Assembly: GCA_017550655.1 (NCBI GenBank)
Contig: JAFZOK010000017.1
Span: forward strand, 1 to 64,000
Direction: 5' to 3'
DNA: 64,000 nt
DNA from: Bacteroidales bacterium
GTDB lineage: Bacteria; Bacteroidota; Bacteroidia; Bacteroidales; UBA932
Numbering within the stretch: position 1 is the first letter of the stretch; every line of letters begins with the position of its first letter. Below the pieces are notes generated by a model. The model did not search any database. It was not told the origin of the DNA and saw only the letters and a list, made by a program, of their open reading frames with translations. Positions 35,499 through 44,863 of the stretch are shown here, one piece after another. The position numbers and the translations under genes were made by a program.

Positions 35499-38400
35499 TT
35501 ATCCCCTTTTGCAAAAATTCTTGAAATCGCAATTCGTGCATATTTCCTTATCCTGACATAAGGCAAAAACCGGTTCGGATTTGCCTTCAACCTTGGCTCT
35601 AATCTCAGAAACAAGACCTTCAAGCCTCATGGCAAACATATCCAGCTGTTCTTCTGTTACAAGTATCCGGACCGGACCGAACTTTTCCACTATTCTTAAC
35701 TGGTAAATAGCGAGTTCTACAGCCCCCTTATGATTATTTTCAATCCGTATCATGTGAGCATATAAAAGTTGCTGGAACAGTATTTCATGGAATTTATCTC
35801 TAGGTTCTGCAGAAAAGACCTTTTCTAGTTCTTCCTTAAACTCGTCATTATCATACTCCCTGTAAGGAGAAAGCAAAGAACCTGCAGGAATAAGTTCAAA
35901 GCCGGCATTCTTAAGGTCTTCTGCAGGATTCTTCTTTTTTACATCCACATAGCGTCCAGTCTTATAATCACATATCCGTGGTATTGGACCCTGCTTTTCA
36001 AGCCTGTCTATGAAACCTTTTATGTTAGCAGACGCAAGAGTCCTCTTAATCTTGAACTCGTTGCCGCAAAGGGTAAACGGATAAACTTTAGCCCTCTCCA
36101 TATCGGCCGTAACGGTATTGAGAATATACTTTTTGACGGCTTCCCTAATAATCAGATTCTCCCCATCTATATCACTAACCTTCATAACATGTTTGAAAGC
36201 ATTAAAAATAATCCCCTCAAGATCACTATCATCTGACACTTTATCCATTACCTTAGCCATAAGATTCCCGTCAACTTCAAGAGGTATGATTTTGTCAGTT
36301 TTTTTGTCGCGTGTAAGAAAACTGTTATAAATAAGCTCCATACAGAAATGATAGATGCTGCCGAAGGTGCTATACTCAACCTTATCTGTCAATTCATCAT
36401 CCTTACTTGCTCCGAGTACATAAGAGAGGAAGAACTTTCTCTGGCAATCAATATATGTATTCAAGGAAGATGCTGACATATATTTTTCTTTAGCTCCATC
36501 TGAAAGATCAGAGAAGAAACTACGCAGTTTCGTCAGATCATCGCTGTTAACTTCAATATTCTTATCGAAGGATTCTGTCAAAACCGGTAACGGGAATTTA
36601 TAGTGACGGCGAACAGGAGTTACTCCATAGTCATATACAAGCTGCTTGACAAAACGGCTTTCTTCCTTGGTATCACTGCCTTCTGTTTGTGATTCGTAAA
36701 TAAGGTACACCTCCTTTGCCCTCTGTATCAGACGATAGAAATTATAGGCAGAAATGCTGTCCTTTTCCTCGAATGTCGGCAAATCGAATCCTTTTCTCAA
36801 GCAATAAGGAATGCAGCTGCTTTGCTCACCGTTGGCAGGGAACACGCCTTCGTTGAATGAAAGGAATATAATCTTGTCGAAATCCAGGCAACGGGTTTCC
36901 AGGGGTCCCATTATCTGGACACCTTCCAGAGGTTCTCCGCTAAAGGAAACAGAGGCATTTACAAGGTCTCGCCTGAGAACGGAGCAAATGGTCTTCTTTC
37001 TTGTGAACTCAGCCCCTGAAGAATAAAGTCCGTCTAGCGAATCGTGGCATTTATTCAGGAAAAGCCTTTCCCGAGACGGCAGTTTGCCGGAAATAAACTC
37101 CAAAATATCCCTGAAATAACCTACTAAAGCCTTTGTCAGAGAATCACCATGAACGGAAGAGACTTCTCCATCCTCAACGATAATTCCTGAAGGAAACAGT
37201 TTTTTCAGGAATATCTTCAGTGAATCATCTTCCAAATCCAGCGGCCTTTCCTCGTTAAGAATGTCTGATGAAATACTTATCATATTGCCTTCCAATATGA
37301 TAGAAGATGCCTTGCCAGCCTGTAAACTGTTCAGGTGACGGATATATGTATGGTTAAAAATACTGCGGAGGATATTTCCGCTAAGATAAACCTTCCCGTT
37401 CTTTATACCGGCCCTAAGGATAAGGTCTATAAGCATAGAAATCAGAGAATAGGCAGACGATGCACGAAATGGATAGCCCATTGTAATATTCACAGAGTTG
37501 TTCCGGACAGTTCCCAAAAGAGGCAGGAGCAGTGTCTCGTCAGAAAGAACAATAGCAGTTTCCAGTGAATCATTCTCTTTAAGAAGAGAAGATGCTATTA
37601 TAGCCTGCTCATTCTTGCCCGAGACAGGAATAACAGTGAATTTGCACTTTGTTTTACCGTCTTCCGTCTCTTCTATTCCTCCCTTACCATCAATAGGTAA
37701 AGAGCACCCGAAGTCCTCAACACACTTGGAAATCAGTTTAGAAGCCCTGTTCTGCTCACTTTTCAGCATAGAAGAGTAGAAATCCCAATAGAACAGCCCC
37801 TTGCCACCATCCTTGAAATGGGACATAAGAATCTTATCGCATTTGGTCGGAGCAGAGAAACCAACAAAAACAGCCTTGCCCATCAATTCAAGTTTCTCCT
37901 TAACCGCAATATCGCCCTCCTTCATCTTTCCATTGTCAATCCGAATTATTGCTTCAGACACAAGCCGTTCCTGCATTCCGGGATATGATTTGTTCTCATC
38001 TGAAAGCAGTTGGCGGAAAGAATTGTAAAGCGGAAGCATAAGATTCCAAATATCAAGGTATTCTTTCTTCTTAATCCTGCTCTTGAAATCCTTCCCCACA
38101 AGTTTTTCCAGAGCCTCTATCTGTTTTTCATCCAAAAAGGAATAGTCCGAATGAATATCTCCAAAGTCTTTTATATTTTGGAAAAGTTTAACAGGATCCA
38201 CCATGTATTGGTCCACATCGTTGAAATCAGTGAGTAGAATGTGGCCCCAAAGGAAAAAATCATCTGCAGTTTCATCCTTTATGTCTTTTTCAGGGATACC
38301 GGCTGCAATCTTGGCTTTCCTCTGCTCAGCACACCAGACCTTCCACAACTTCATCATAAGAGTGATGTGAGAAGGAACTACCTTGTCCGACAAATCGGAA

Positions 38401-38576
38401 AAAACATCGCTGATTGTCTTTATTCTAGGAGCAAACATCGGTTTCCCGTGCTCCTGGCCCAGATACATACGGAAGAACAGGGAAGAGCGCCTGTTAGGAA
38501 ATATGAATGTATATCCCTTTAAATCATCCTCCTTGGCAAACAAGGAGGCAACCTGTTTTAAGAATTGATTATCCAT
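35499..38576 (-). CDS. addB: AddB-like PD-(D/E)XK nuclease with Fe-S cysteines
   Basis: This 1025-residue partner of AddA has no intact Walker motifs in the N-terminal inactive-helicase part and carries a C-terminal nuclease with ICDYKTGRY. Four cysteines match the AddB 4Fe-4S staple: C711 (YIDCQRKFF) and C1013, C1016, C1022 (CTNCDFKNFC at the extreme C-terminus). It is the first gene of the pair. The -7 box TAGTTTTG (38588-38581) ends only five bases before its ATG at 38576, suggesting a near-leaderless transcript. Confidence 0.87.
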   Translation of the reverse strand: MDNQFLKQVASLFAKEDDLKGYTFIFPNRRSSLFFRMYLGQEHGKPMFAPRIKTISDVFSDLSDKVVPSHITLMMKLWKVWCAEQRKAKIAAGIPEKDIKDETADDFFLWGHILLTDFNDVDQYMVDPVKLFQNIKDFGDIHSDYSFLDEKQIEALEKLVGKDFKSRIKKKEYLDIWNLMLPLYNSFRQLLSDENKSYPGMQERLVSEAIIRIDNGKMKEGDIAVKEKLELMGKAVFVGFSAPTKCDKILMSHFKDGGKGLFYWDFYSSMLKSEQNRASKLISKCVEDFGCSLPIDGKGGIEETEDGKTKCKFTVIPVSGKNEQAIIASSLLKENDSLETAIVLSDETLLLPLLGTVRNNSVNITMGYPFRASSAYSLISMLIDLILRAGIKNGKVYLSGNILRSIFNHTYIRHLNSLQAGKASSIILEGNMISISSDILNEERPLDLEDDSLKIFLKKLFPSGIIVEDGEVSSVHGDSLTKALVGYFRDILEFISGKLPSRERLFLNKCHDSLDGLYSSGAEFTRKKTICSVLRRDLVNASVSFSGEPLEGVQIMGPLETRCLDFDKIIFLSFNEGVFPANGEQSSCIPYCLRKGFDLPTFEEKDSISAYNFYRLIQRAKEVYLIYESQTEGSDTKEESRFVKQLVYDYGVTPVRRHYKFPLPVLTESFDKNIEVNSDDLTKLRSFFSDLSDGAKEKYMSASSLNTYIDCQRKFFLSYVLGASKDDELTDKVEYSTFGSIYHFCMELIYNSFLTRDKKTDKIIPLEVDGNLMAKVMDKVSDDSDLEGIIFNAFKHVMKVSDIDGENLIIREAVKKYILNTVTADMERAKVYPFTLCGNEFKIKRTLASANIKGFIDRLEKQGPIPRICDYKTGRYVDVKKKNPAEDLKNAGFELIPAGSLLSPYREYDNDEFKEELEKVFSAEPRDKFHEILFQQLLYAHMIRIENNHKGAVELAIYQLRIVEKFGPVRILVTEEQLDMFAMRLEGLVSEIRAKVEGKSEPVFALCQDKEICTNCDFKNFCKRG

Positions 38577-38608
38577 GATGCAAAACTATGCTTCTGTATT
38601 GACATATA

Positions 38609-38622
38609 CCGTCAACGGACGG
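38609..38622. terminator. Small GC hairpin between kef and addB
   Basis: CCGTC (38609-38613) and GACGG (38618-38622) pair around AACG. On plus it is followed by TTTTATTTT, but both neighbouring genes are on minus, where no T-tract follows the hairpin. It may end the kef transcript or simply be structural. Confidence 0.35.
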
Positions 38623-38643
38623 TTTTATTTTAAACTTTTAGAA

Positions 38644-40911
38644 CTATTCTTCGTCCGGGATGTTGAGGCTGTTAACCTTCTCGCGGTTGCCCACAACCCA
38701 GATAGTGTCTCCCTTCTCGATGGAAACGGAGGAATTAGGGCGGAGGAAGACATCGGAATCGGACTTCTCCACGCCAACCAGAAGAACACCGAACTGTTTG
38801 CGGAAAGCGGTAATGTTGGCATTGTGCCCGACAACAGGAGCCCTGCCGCCGAGGGTAATCTGGAAGAGGCGCATCTCAATGGTCTCTTCCGCAGGTATGG
38901 AGGCAGGATCCTTATCCCTGTCCTTGGACAAGTCCATAAATGCCCCAAGCTGCTTGTCAGATCCCAGAATCAGAAGAGAATCAGACGGATAGAAAACCTG
39001 CTCCTTGTGCGGAAGGTTAATAACCCGGCTGCCTCTTATAAGCTGGATGACAAGAGCGCCCGTATCTTTTTTGCGGTGTACTTCACCGATGGTGCGGCCC
39101 GCCAGGTAGGAATTCTGCCCAACCGTGCACTTTTCCATGTGGATCTCGTTGGCCATCTCCCGTGGAACCACAAACCGCCTTCCGCCCTCGCTGTCGAGGT
39201 TGGTAAGGAAGTTATGCTCGATTCTGGAATAATAACCCTTTATCCTCTGCGACAAGACAACGAACACGATGACCGTGGCGCAAATCAGAATGATGACGCC
39301 GGTACTCTTGGTAAGGTAAAGGCTGGCCACGAAAGACAGTGCCATGAAGGCGATTATGTACTTTACGGCCTGGAGGAACAGGAGCGGTCCGCGGGCAAAC
39401 TTGCCGTCTGCCCAGATCTGGTCGTAAAGCCCCTCTTTGTCCTTGAGGCGTAGGAGAGCCCAAACGAACGGGGCAATGGCGGCGATTGTAAGCAGGAACA
39501 ATATCAGCCGGATCCAGAGCAAACCCGCAATCTCCGGATAAAGAGACTTGACGAGGCTATTGAGGAAGGGATTGATAACCTTGGTGAAGAGTATGATAAT
39601 GAAGGCCATCCAGGTGGTCAGGATGAAAACTCTTCCCAGATAGTTTTTGAGCAGTTTACGCCATCTGGATTGCTGGTTATAGGTGTTCTTGCCGCTGCCC
39701 AGGCGGTCTATAACGTTACGCCAGCCGCCGGAGGAATGGCTGTAGATAAAACGGAATGTCCGGTCTCCTCCCTTGGCCCAATATGGAGTAACAAAGGTAG
39801 TGAGAATGGAAACCGTAACTATCACAGGATAAAGGTAATCCGGAGTGGCGTTCATGTTCTTGCCGAGGGAAGCTATGATATAGGAGAACTCACCGATCTG
39901 GCACATGCACATTCCGGCAGGAAGAGCAATCTTAAGCGCCTGGCCGCTGAAGAGAAAACCGATAGTTGCAGCAAGAGGCTTGACTACAATCACCGCAAGC
40001 GTAATCACCAAAACGTGAGGCCAGTAATGCAGCAGGACGGCAGGATCCACAAGCATACCAACAGACACAAAGAATATAGCCCCGAAGAAGTCCTTGATTG
40101 GCCTGATGAGAGTAACTATCCTGTCTCTTTGCACCGTACCGGAAAGGATGCTTCCCATAACGAAGGCCCCGAGAGCCTCAGAGATATTGGCCTGAAGGGT
40201 AACAACCACCATAAAGAGGCAGAGTCCCAGAGACACCACAATCAGTGTCTCGTCGCTCATCAGCTTGCGCAGTTTCTTGTAAATGGTTGGTATAAAGTAA
40301 ATTCCGCCCGTAAACCAAAGCAGGAGGAACACAGTGATTCCCAGAATCTTGGTGGCAAGTTCCACCCCGTTGAAGGTCTTGCTTATTACAAAGGTAGGCA
40401 GCAGCACCAGAAGAAGAATGGCCACGATATCCTCGCAGATAAGAGCCCCGAAAACCAGTTGGGAGGATTTCTTTCCGCCGATTTTAAGGTCGTCGAAAGT
40501 CTTGATAATGATTGACGTGGAAGAAATGGAGAGCATAGCCCCGACAAAGAGAGCTGTTATGGTCTCCCATCCGAAAATCTTGGCAATCAGGAAGCCCATG
40601 CAGAACATCACCACAGCTTCCGAAAGCACTGTGGTGGTTCCGGGACCGCCCACTTTCTTGAGTTGCTTGAAACTGAACTCCAGACCAAGCCCGAAGAGAA
40701 GGAAAATCACGCCGATCTTTCCCCAGAACTCCACGCTGGCCACTTCTGTTGCTGTGGGCACCCATCCGATATAAGGGCCCGTAAGAATTCCCGCCACTAT
40801 GTAACCCAGGACAAGAGGCTGCTTTAGCGCCTTGAATATGATAGTGACCACGCCCGCCACCACAAGTATCAGGGCAAGGTCCAGAAGCATAGGGTTAATG
40901 GCAGAAGTCAT
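38644..40911 (-). CDS. CPA2/Kef-type cation:proton antiporter with two RCK_C domains
   Basis: This 755-residue inner-membrane protein has about 11-12 helices of a Na+/H+ exchanger core (1-385), a second set of hydrophobic segments (about 430-560), and two consecutive RCK_C/TrkA-C ligand-sensing domains (about 595-665 and 680-750). The usual NAD-binding RCK_N domain is absent. It likely exchanges K+ or Na+ for H+ and is gated by a small ligand; the ion cannot be read. It is the last gene of a tightly packed minus-strand series, two bases after pgi. Confidence 0.85.
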   Translation of the reverse strand: MTSAINPMLLDLALILVVAGVVTIIFKALKQPLVLGYIVAGILTGPYIGWVPTATEVASVEFWGKIGVIFLLFGLGLEFSFKQLKKVGGPGTTTVLSEAVVMFCMGFLIAKIFGWETITALFVGAMLSISSTSIIIKTFDDLKIGGKKSSQLVFGALICEDIVAILLLVLLPTFVISKTFNGVELATKILGITVFLLLWFTGGIYFIPTIYKKLRKLMSDETLIVVSLGLCLFMVVVTLQANISEALGAFVMGSILSGTVQRDRIVTLIRPIKDFFGAIFFVSVGMLVDPAVLLHYWPHVLVITLAVIVVKPLAATIGFLFSGQALKIALPAGMCMCQIGEFSYIIASLGKNMNATPDYLYPVIVTVSILTTFVTPYWAKGGDRTFRFIYSHSSGGWRNVIDRLGSGKNTYNQQSRWRKLLKNYLGRVFILTTWMAFIIILFTKVINPFLNSLVKSLYPEIAGLLWIRLILFLLTIAAIAPFVWALLRLKDKEGLYDQIWADGKFARGPLLFLQAVKYIIAFMALSFVASLYLTKSTGVIILICATVIVFVVLSQRIKGYYSRIEHNFLTNLDSEGGRRFVVPREMANEIHMEKCTVGQNSYLAGRTIGEVHRKKDTGALVIQLIRGSRVINLPHKEQVFYPSDSLLILGSDKQLGAFMDLSKDRDKDPASIPAEETIEMRLFQITLGGRAPVVGHNANITAFRKQFGVLLVGVEKSDSDVFLRPNSSVSIEKGDTIWVVGNREKVNSLNIPDEE

Positions 40912-40913
40912 CG

Positions 40914-42215
40914 CTATTCAGTGTATCCAGGTCTTCCCAGCAGCCTGTAGAGATTGTTCTTGTAAACGTCAACCGCCGGCTGGTCAAACGGATTCACTCC
41001 CAGCATATAAGCGCTTATGGCACAGGAGAATTCAAAGAAGTAGAAGAGCTGTCCCATATTCCACTCGTCTATCTTTTCCATCTCTATGTAGATGTTTGGA
41101 ACGTTGCCGCTGGTATGGGCCATGCGGGTTCCCTTCTCCGCCATGAAGTTGATGTCTTCCAGCGTCCTTCCCACCAGATAGTCGAGGCCGTCCAGATTGT
41201 CTGTGGATTTTGGAACAAACACCTCAACCTCCTTGCTTCCGGCCAGGATGGAAGTCTCGAACATTGTCCTCTCGCCGTCCTGAATGTACTGGCCAACGGA
41301 ATGCAGGTCCGTGGTAAAGTCAAGCGTGGCCGGAAACAGGCCCTTGAGCTGCTTTCCCTCGCTCTCCGCAAAGAGCTGCTTTAGCCACTCTCCCAGATAC
41401 TTGAGCTTTGGATGATAATTTACAAAGACCTCTATTTTCTTGCCGCACCTGTACATAATGTTCCTCAGCGACGCGTAAATCAGGGCCGGATTGCTCTCTT
41501 CTTTCTTCATAAGGTTTTCACGCGCCTCAGCAGCACCGCCAAGGAAAGCATTTATGTCGAAACCTGCAACCGCAATCGGCAGAAGCCCCACCGCGGTCAG
41601 CACTGAATAGCGGCCTCCCACATTGGAAGGCAGGCTCAGCGATGTGTAACCGTATTTCTCGCTCATCGCCCTGAGGGCACCGTTTCTCTCATCGGTGACG
41701 GTAACAATCCTTCTTCTTGTATCCTCGGCTCCAAACCTCTTGAGCATATCCATCCTGAGGATCCTGAAGGCCAGTGCAGGCTCTATGGTTGTCCCCGATT
41801 TTGATATGACAATCAATCCGTATGACTTCTTTTTAAGGTATCCCAAAAGGTCAGACATATAGTCTTCCGAGAGCGAATAACCTGCAAATACTATGTGCGG
41901 GGAATTCCTCTCTCCGGCACTTGCAAAACTGTGGGAGAAGGCCTCCAGGGCGCATTTTGCACCGAGGAAGGAGCCGCCGATTCCCACCACAACCACCACA
42001 TCCATCGTCCCGAGCCAGCGGCTGGCAATCAGGCGGCAGTCCGCCAGCAGCCGCTCCGGAGTGTTTACCGGAAGGTCCAGCCATCCGGTCATATTCCCGC
42101 CCGGGCCGCTTCCGGAAAGAAGGGTATCATAGGCAGCCATGGCGCTTCCCATAGCATTCTTGAAATCCTCAGGCCCTATGAAGGGCTCTATCATCTCTGT
42201 ATGAATTTTCAGCAT
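40914..42215 (-). CDS. pgi: Glucose-6-phosphate isomerase
   Basis: It interconverts glucose-6-phosphate and fructose-6-phosphate in glycolysis. The 433-residue protein is of the shorter bacterial type and shows VVGIGGSFLGAKCALEA, SKSGTTIEPALAFR, GGRYSVLTAVGLLPIA and the C-terminal FDQPAVDVYK motif with its catalytic lysine region. It lies between gpsA and the kef-like antiporter. Confidence 0.96.
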   Translation of the reverse strand: MLKIHTEMIEPFIGPEDFKNAMGSAMAAYDTLLSGSGPGGNMTGWLDLPVNTPERLLADCRLIASRWLGTMDVVVVVGIGGSFLGAKCALEAFSHSFASAGERNSPHIVFAGYSLSEDYMSDLLGYLKKKSYGLIVISKSGTTIEPALAFRILRMDMLKRFGAEDTRRRIVTVTDERNGALRAMSEKYGYTSLSLPSNVGGRYSVLTAVGLLPIAVAGFDINAFLGGAAEARENLMKKEESNPALIYASLRNIMYRCGKKIEVFVNYHPKLKYLGEWLKQLFAESEGKQLKGLFPATLDFTTDLHSVGQYIQDGERTMFETSILAGSKEVEVFVPKSTDNLDGLDYLVGRTLEDINFMAEKGTRMAHTSGNVPNIYIEMEKIDEWNMGQLFYFFEFSCAISAYMLGVNPFDQPAVDVYKNNLYRLLGRPGYTE

Positions 42216-42227
42216 AAGCCAGTAATT

Positions 42228-43235
42228 CTAATATAGTTTCTCGCTCAGTCTCTTGAAGACGTAAGCCGGATATTTTTCCTCGTGAAGTATCTCGTAAACA
42301 GCCTCGGCTATAGGCATTTCCACTCTGTATTTCTTGTTGATGCGGTTAATTGCGGCACTTGCGTAATAGCCTTCAGCCACCATATTCATCTCCACCTGCG
42401 CGTTCTTTACGGAATAGCCCTTTCCTATCATGCTTCCGAATGTGCGGTTGCGGCTGAACTGGCTGTATCCGGTAACCAGAAGGTCTCCAAGATACGGGGA
42501 AGTGAGAATGTTGCGTTTCTTGTCCGGATGCGATGCGTTCAGGAACTCGGTCATCTCCTTGAAGGAACTTGTCATAAGCACAGACAGGAAATTGTCTCCG
42601 TAACCCAGCCCGTGGGCGATTCCGGCAGCAATGGCGTAGATGTTCTTGAGTGCGGCGGCGTATTCCACTCCGTAGATGTCCGTTCCAGGCATAGTCCTTA
42701 CGTAATCGCACTCGAAGAAATCGCAGAGAGCCTTGGCGTTTGCCGCGTATTTGCTTGTAAACGTGAGATATGAAAGCCTTTCCATACCAACCTCCTCAGC
42801 ATGGCAAGGGCCGCTTACAACCCCTATCCTGTCGTATGGGATGCCGTGAACCTGGTTAAAGTACTCCGCGATTGTCCTGTCTCCCACAAAGCCCTTGATG
42901 GCTGAGATGACAAACTTGTCATCCAGGGAAACCGTCAGTTTCTCCATCACCCCAAGGAAATAGGCGCTCGGGATGCAGAACACCAGAACATCCGCATTGC
43001 TGACCACTGCGTTGATGTCTGTAGACATGAACAGGCGGTCCGGCTCCAGAATTACTGAGCTCAGATAGACCTTGTTGCGGTGGTTTTTCATAACGCGGTC
43101 TATGTTCTTCTGGTCTCTGATGAACCAGGAAATCTTCTCCTGGTGGTTCATAAGCAGCTTTACCAGAGCCGTGGCCCAGCTGCCGCTTCCCACCATCGCG
43201 AACTTCAGGTTCCTTTTTCCAAGAATCGATTCCAT
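42228..43235 (-). CDS. gpsA: NAD(P)-dependent glycerol-3-phosphate dehydrogenase
   Basis: It makes glycerol-3-phosphate for phospholipid synthesis from dihydroxyacetone phosphate. The 335-residue protein has an N-terminal Rossmann motif with G-S-G-S-W-A (VGSGSWATALVKLL), the FVISAIKGF segment, and the signature EYAAALKNIYAIAAGIAHGLGYGDN with the catalytic lysine. It is flanked by rnhA three bases upstream and pgi 12 bases downstream. Confidence 0.96.
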   Translation of the reverse strand: MESILGKRNLKFAMVGSGSWATALVKLLMNHQEKISWFIRDQKNIDRVMKNHRNKVYLSSVILEPDRLFMSTDINAVVSNADVLVFCIPSAYFLGVMEKLTVSLDDKFVISAIKGFVGDRTIAEYFNQVHGIPYDRIGVVSGPCHAEEVGMERLSYLTFTSKYAANAKALCDFFECDYVRTMPGTDIYGVEYAAALKNIYAIAAGIAHGLGYGDNFLSVLMTSSFKEMTEFLNASHPDKKRNILTSPYLGDLLVTGYSQFSRNRTFGSMIGKGYSVKNAQVEMNMVAEGYYASAAINRINKKYRVEMPIAEAVYEILHEEKYPAYVFKRLSEKLY

Positions 43236-43238
43236 ATA

Positions 43239-43706
43239 CTAAGTTTTGTTTTCTTCTGCATAAACGCTCGCCTGGGCAAAAGCCATAGCGTCGCACCTTT
43301 CGTTTTCCGGATGTCCGGCATGGCCCTTAAGCCAGTGGAAGTGAAGGTCATATCCCTTGCTGACCTCAACATATTCCAGCCACAGGTCCTCGTTCTTCTT
43401 TTTCTTTTTGTTCTTGTCTCTGAAGCCGTTAGCCAGCCATCCCGCAAGCCATCCTTCCTCTATGGCCTTTACCACGTAAGAGGAATCAGACCAGATATGA
43501 ACTGTGGCCTTCTTCCATTTGATTGCCTTAAGACCCTCTATCACAGCGGTAAGCTCCATACGGTTGTTTGTGGTAAGGGCCTCTCCGCCGCTTATCTCCT
43601 TGCGCATCTGACCGCATACCAGTACGGCACCCCAGCCACCCGGTCCGGGATTTCCACGGGAAGACCCGTCTGTGTAAAGGTATATCGGAGGGCGCTTTTC
43701 TGCCAT
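43239..43706 (-). CDS. rnhA: Ribonuclease HI
   Basis: It degrades the RNA strand of RNA-DNA hybrids. The 155-residue protein has the four catalytic carboxylates in the expected contexts: YTDGSSRGNPGPGGWGA near residue 12, TNNRMELTAVIEGL, IWSDSSYVVKA and the C-terminal NERCDAMA. GDxKK-like basic protrusion residues (NKKKKKNEDLW) are present. It is embedded between pdxA and gpsA with 3-base gaps. Confidence 0.96.
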   Translation of the reverse strand: MAEKRPPIYLYTDGSSRGNPGPGGWGAVLVCGQMRKEISGGEALTTNNRMELTAVIEGLKAIKWKKATVHIWSDSSYVVKAIEEGWLAGWLANGFRDKNKKKKKNEDLWLEYVEVSKGYDLHFHWLKGHAGHPENERCDAMAFAQASVYAEENKT

Positions 43707-43709
43707 ATA

Positions 43710-44804
43710 CTATTCTGTTTCGGATTCCGCTTCAGACGCAGAGCCGCGGCGGTCTTCGTTTCCAGGTATCTGGGCCGTCATCGGGTTGGCGTGTATCTCC
43801 CGGAAATGCTCCCTGTTACGGTAAATGTCTATAGCCAGGTAAATCGCCGAGAGCATAGAGCGCGGATTTGCCTTGTTCTGCCCGGCAATGTCAAATGCCG
43901 TTCCGTGGTCCGGGGAAGTCCTTATCACAGGAAGGCCGGCAGTATAGTTGACGCCCGAATCAAAACTGAGCGTCTTGAACGGTATCAGGCCCTGGTCGTG
44001 GTACATAGTAAGCACGGCATCGTACTTGCCCTGGAGCGTGGCGGCAAAGAATCCGTCCGGAGGGAAAGGCCCGAAGGTGTCTATACCCTCCGCATTGGCC
44101 TCCTTGATGGCAGGGATAATTACGTTCTGCTCCTCGTCTCCGAGAAGGCCCCTGTCCCCGGCGTGCGGGTTCAGGCCCAGCACGGCAATCTTTGGCCTCT
44201 CTATGCGGAAATCTTCCTTGAGGGAATCGTTCATCAGCCGCAGTTTGCTCATTATAAGCTCCTTGGTAATGGATGAAGACACATCCTTCAGAGGAATGTG
44301 CATCGTTACCACACCAACCCTCAGGGTATCCGAGCACATGAACATCAGTCCGTCCTTTGCCCCGAAAGTCTCTATCAGATATCCCGTATGGCCGGCATAC
44401 TTGAAGTGTTCCAGCGTAACTCCCTTCTTGCTGAAAGGAGCGGTTACGATAACGTCTATGTAACCTGCCTTCGCTTCCTGAACCGCCTTCTCCAGAGAAG
44501 CAATCGCCGCCTTGGCACTCTCGTGCGTGAGCTTGCCCGGTTCTATCGGAAGATCGTCCCCCACACAGTTGACTATGTTCACCCTCTTTGGATGGGCATC
44601 CTTTGCGGAAGATATCAGATTAGTGTTAATGTTTTCTGTTTCAGGTATTTGCTTGCGGTAATATCCGAAAGCCTTTGAGGAGCCGTAAACCACCGGAGTA
44701 AAAAGTTCCAGCACATTGGCATTGGAAAGGGCCTTGATGATAACCTCATAGCCGATTCCGTTGCTGTCTCCCTGCGTAATTCCGATTACAAGTTTCTGTT
44801 TCAT
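43710..44804 (-). CDS. pdxA: 4-hydroxythreonine-4-phosphate dehydrogenase
   Basis: This enzyme of deoxyxylulose-dependent pyridoxal phosphate synthesis has 364 residues from the preferred start at 44804 (MKQKLVIGITQGDSNGIGYEV); the upstream MHSI start adds four residues. Family segments include KAGHTGYLIETFGAKDG-like metal-binding histidine context, LGLNPHAGDRGLLGDEE, and MYHDQGLIPFKTLSFDSGVNYT. It is the first gene of the pdxA-rnhA-gpsA-pgi-kef series and is divergent from recG. Confidence 0.95.
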   Translation of the reverse strand: MKQKLVIGITQGDSNGIGYEVIIKALSNANVLELFTPVVYGSSKAFGYYRKQIPETENINTNLISSAKDAHPKRVNIVNCVGDDLPIEPGKLTHESAKAAIASLEKAVQEAKAGYIDVIVTAPFSKKGVTLEHFKYAGHTGYLIETFGAKDGLMFMCSDTLRVGVVTMHIPLKDVSSSITKELIMSKLRLMNDSLKEDFRIERPKIAVLGLNPHAGDRGLLGDEEQNVIIPAIKEANAEGIDTFGPFPPDGFFAATLQGKYDAVLTMYHDQGLIPFKTLSFDSGVNYTAGLPVIRTSPDHGTAFDIAGQNKANPRSMLSAIYLAIDIYRNREHFREIHANPMTAQIPGNEDRRGSASEAESETE

Positions 44805-44814
44805 AATAGAGTGC

Positions 44815-44841
44815 AATTTACAAAAAATGCTTGTAAATTTG
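44815..44841. promoter_or_regulatory. Inverted repeat and -7 box between pdxA and recG
   Basis: AATTTACAA (44815-44823) and TTGTAAATT (44831-44839) form perfect 9-bp arms with a 7-bp spacer. The right arm overlaps TAAATTTG (44834-44841), a consensus -7 box for recG (ATG 44864). It lies 10 bases from the pdxA start, so a protein bound here could regulate both genes. Confidence 0.55.
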
Positions 44842-44863
44842 CAAAGACAGAAACAGATATGGT

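Noticed and set aside
32187-38576. AddAB pair as a novel defence system
   Set aside because: Motifs, order and Fe-S cysteines match ordinary AddAB recombination enzymes; no extra domains.
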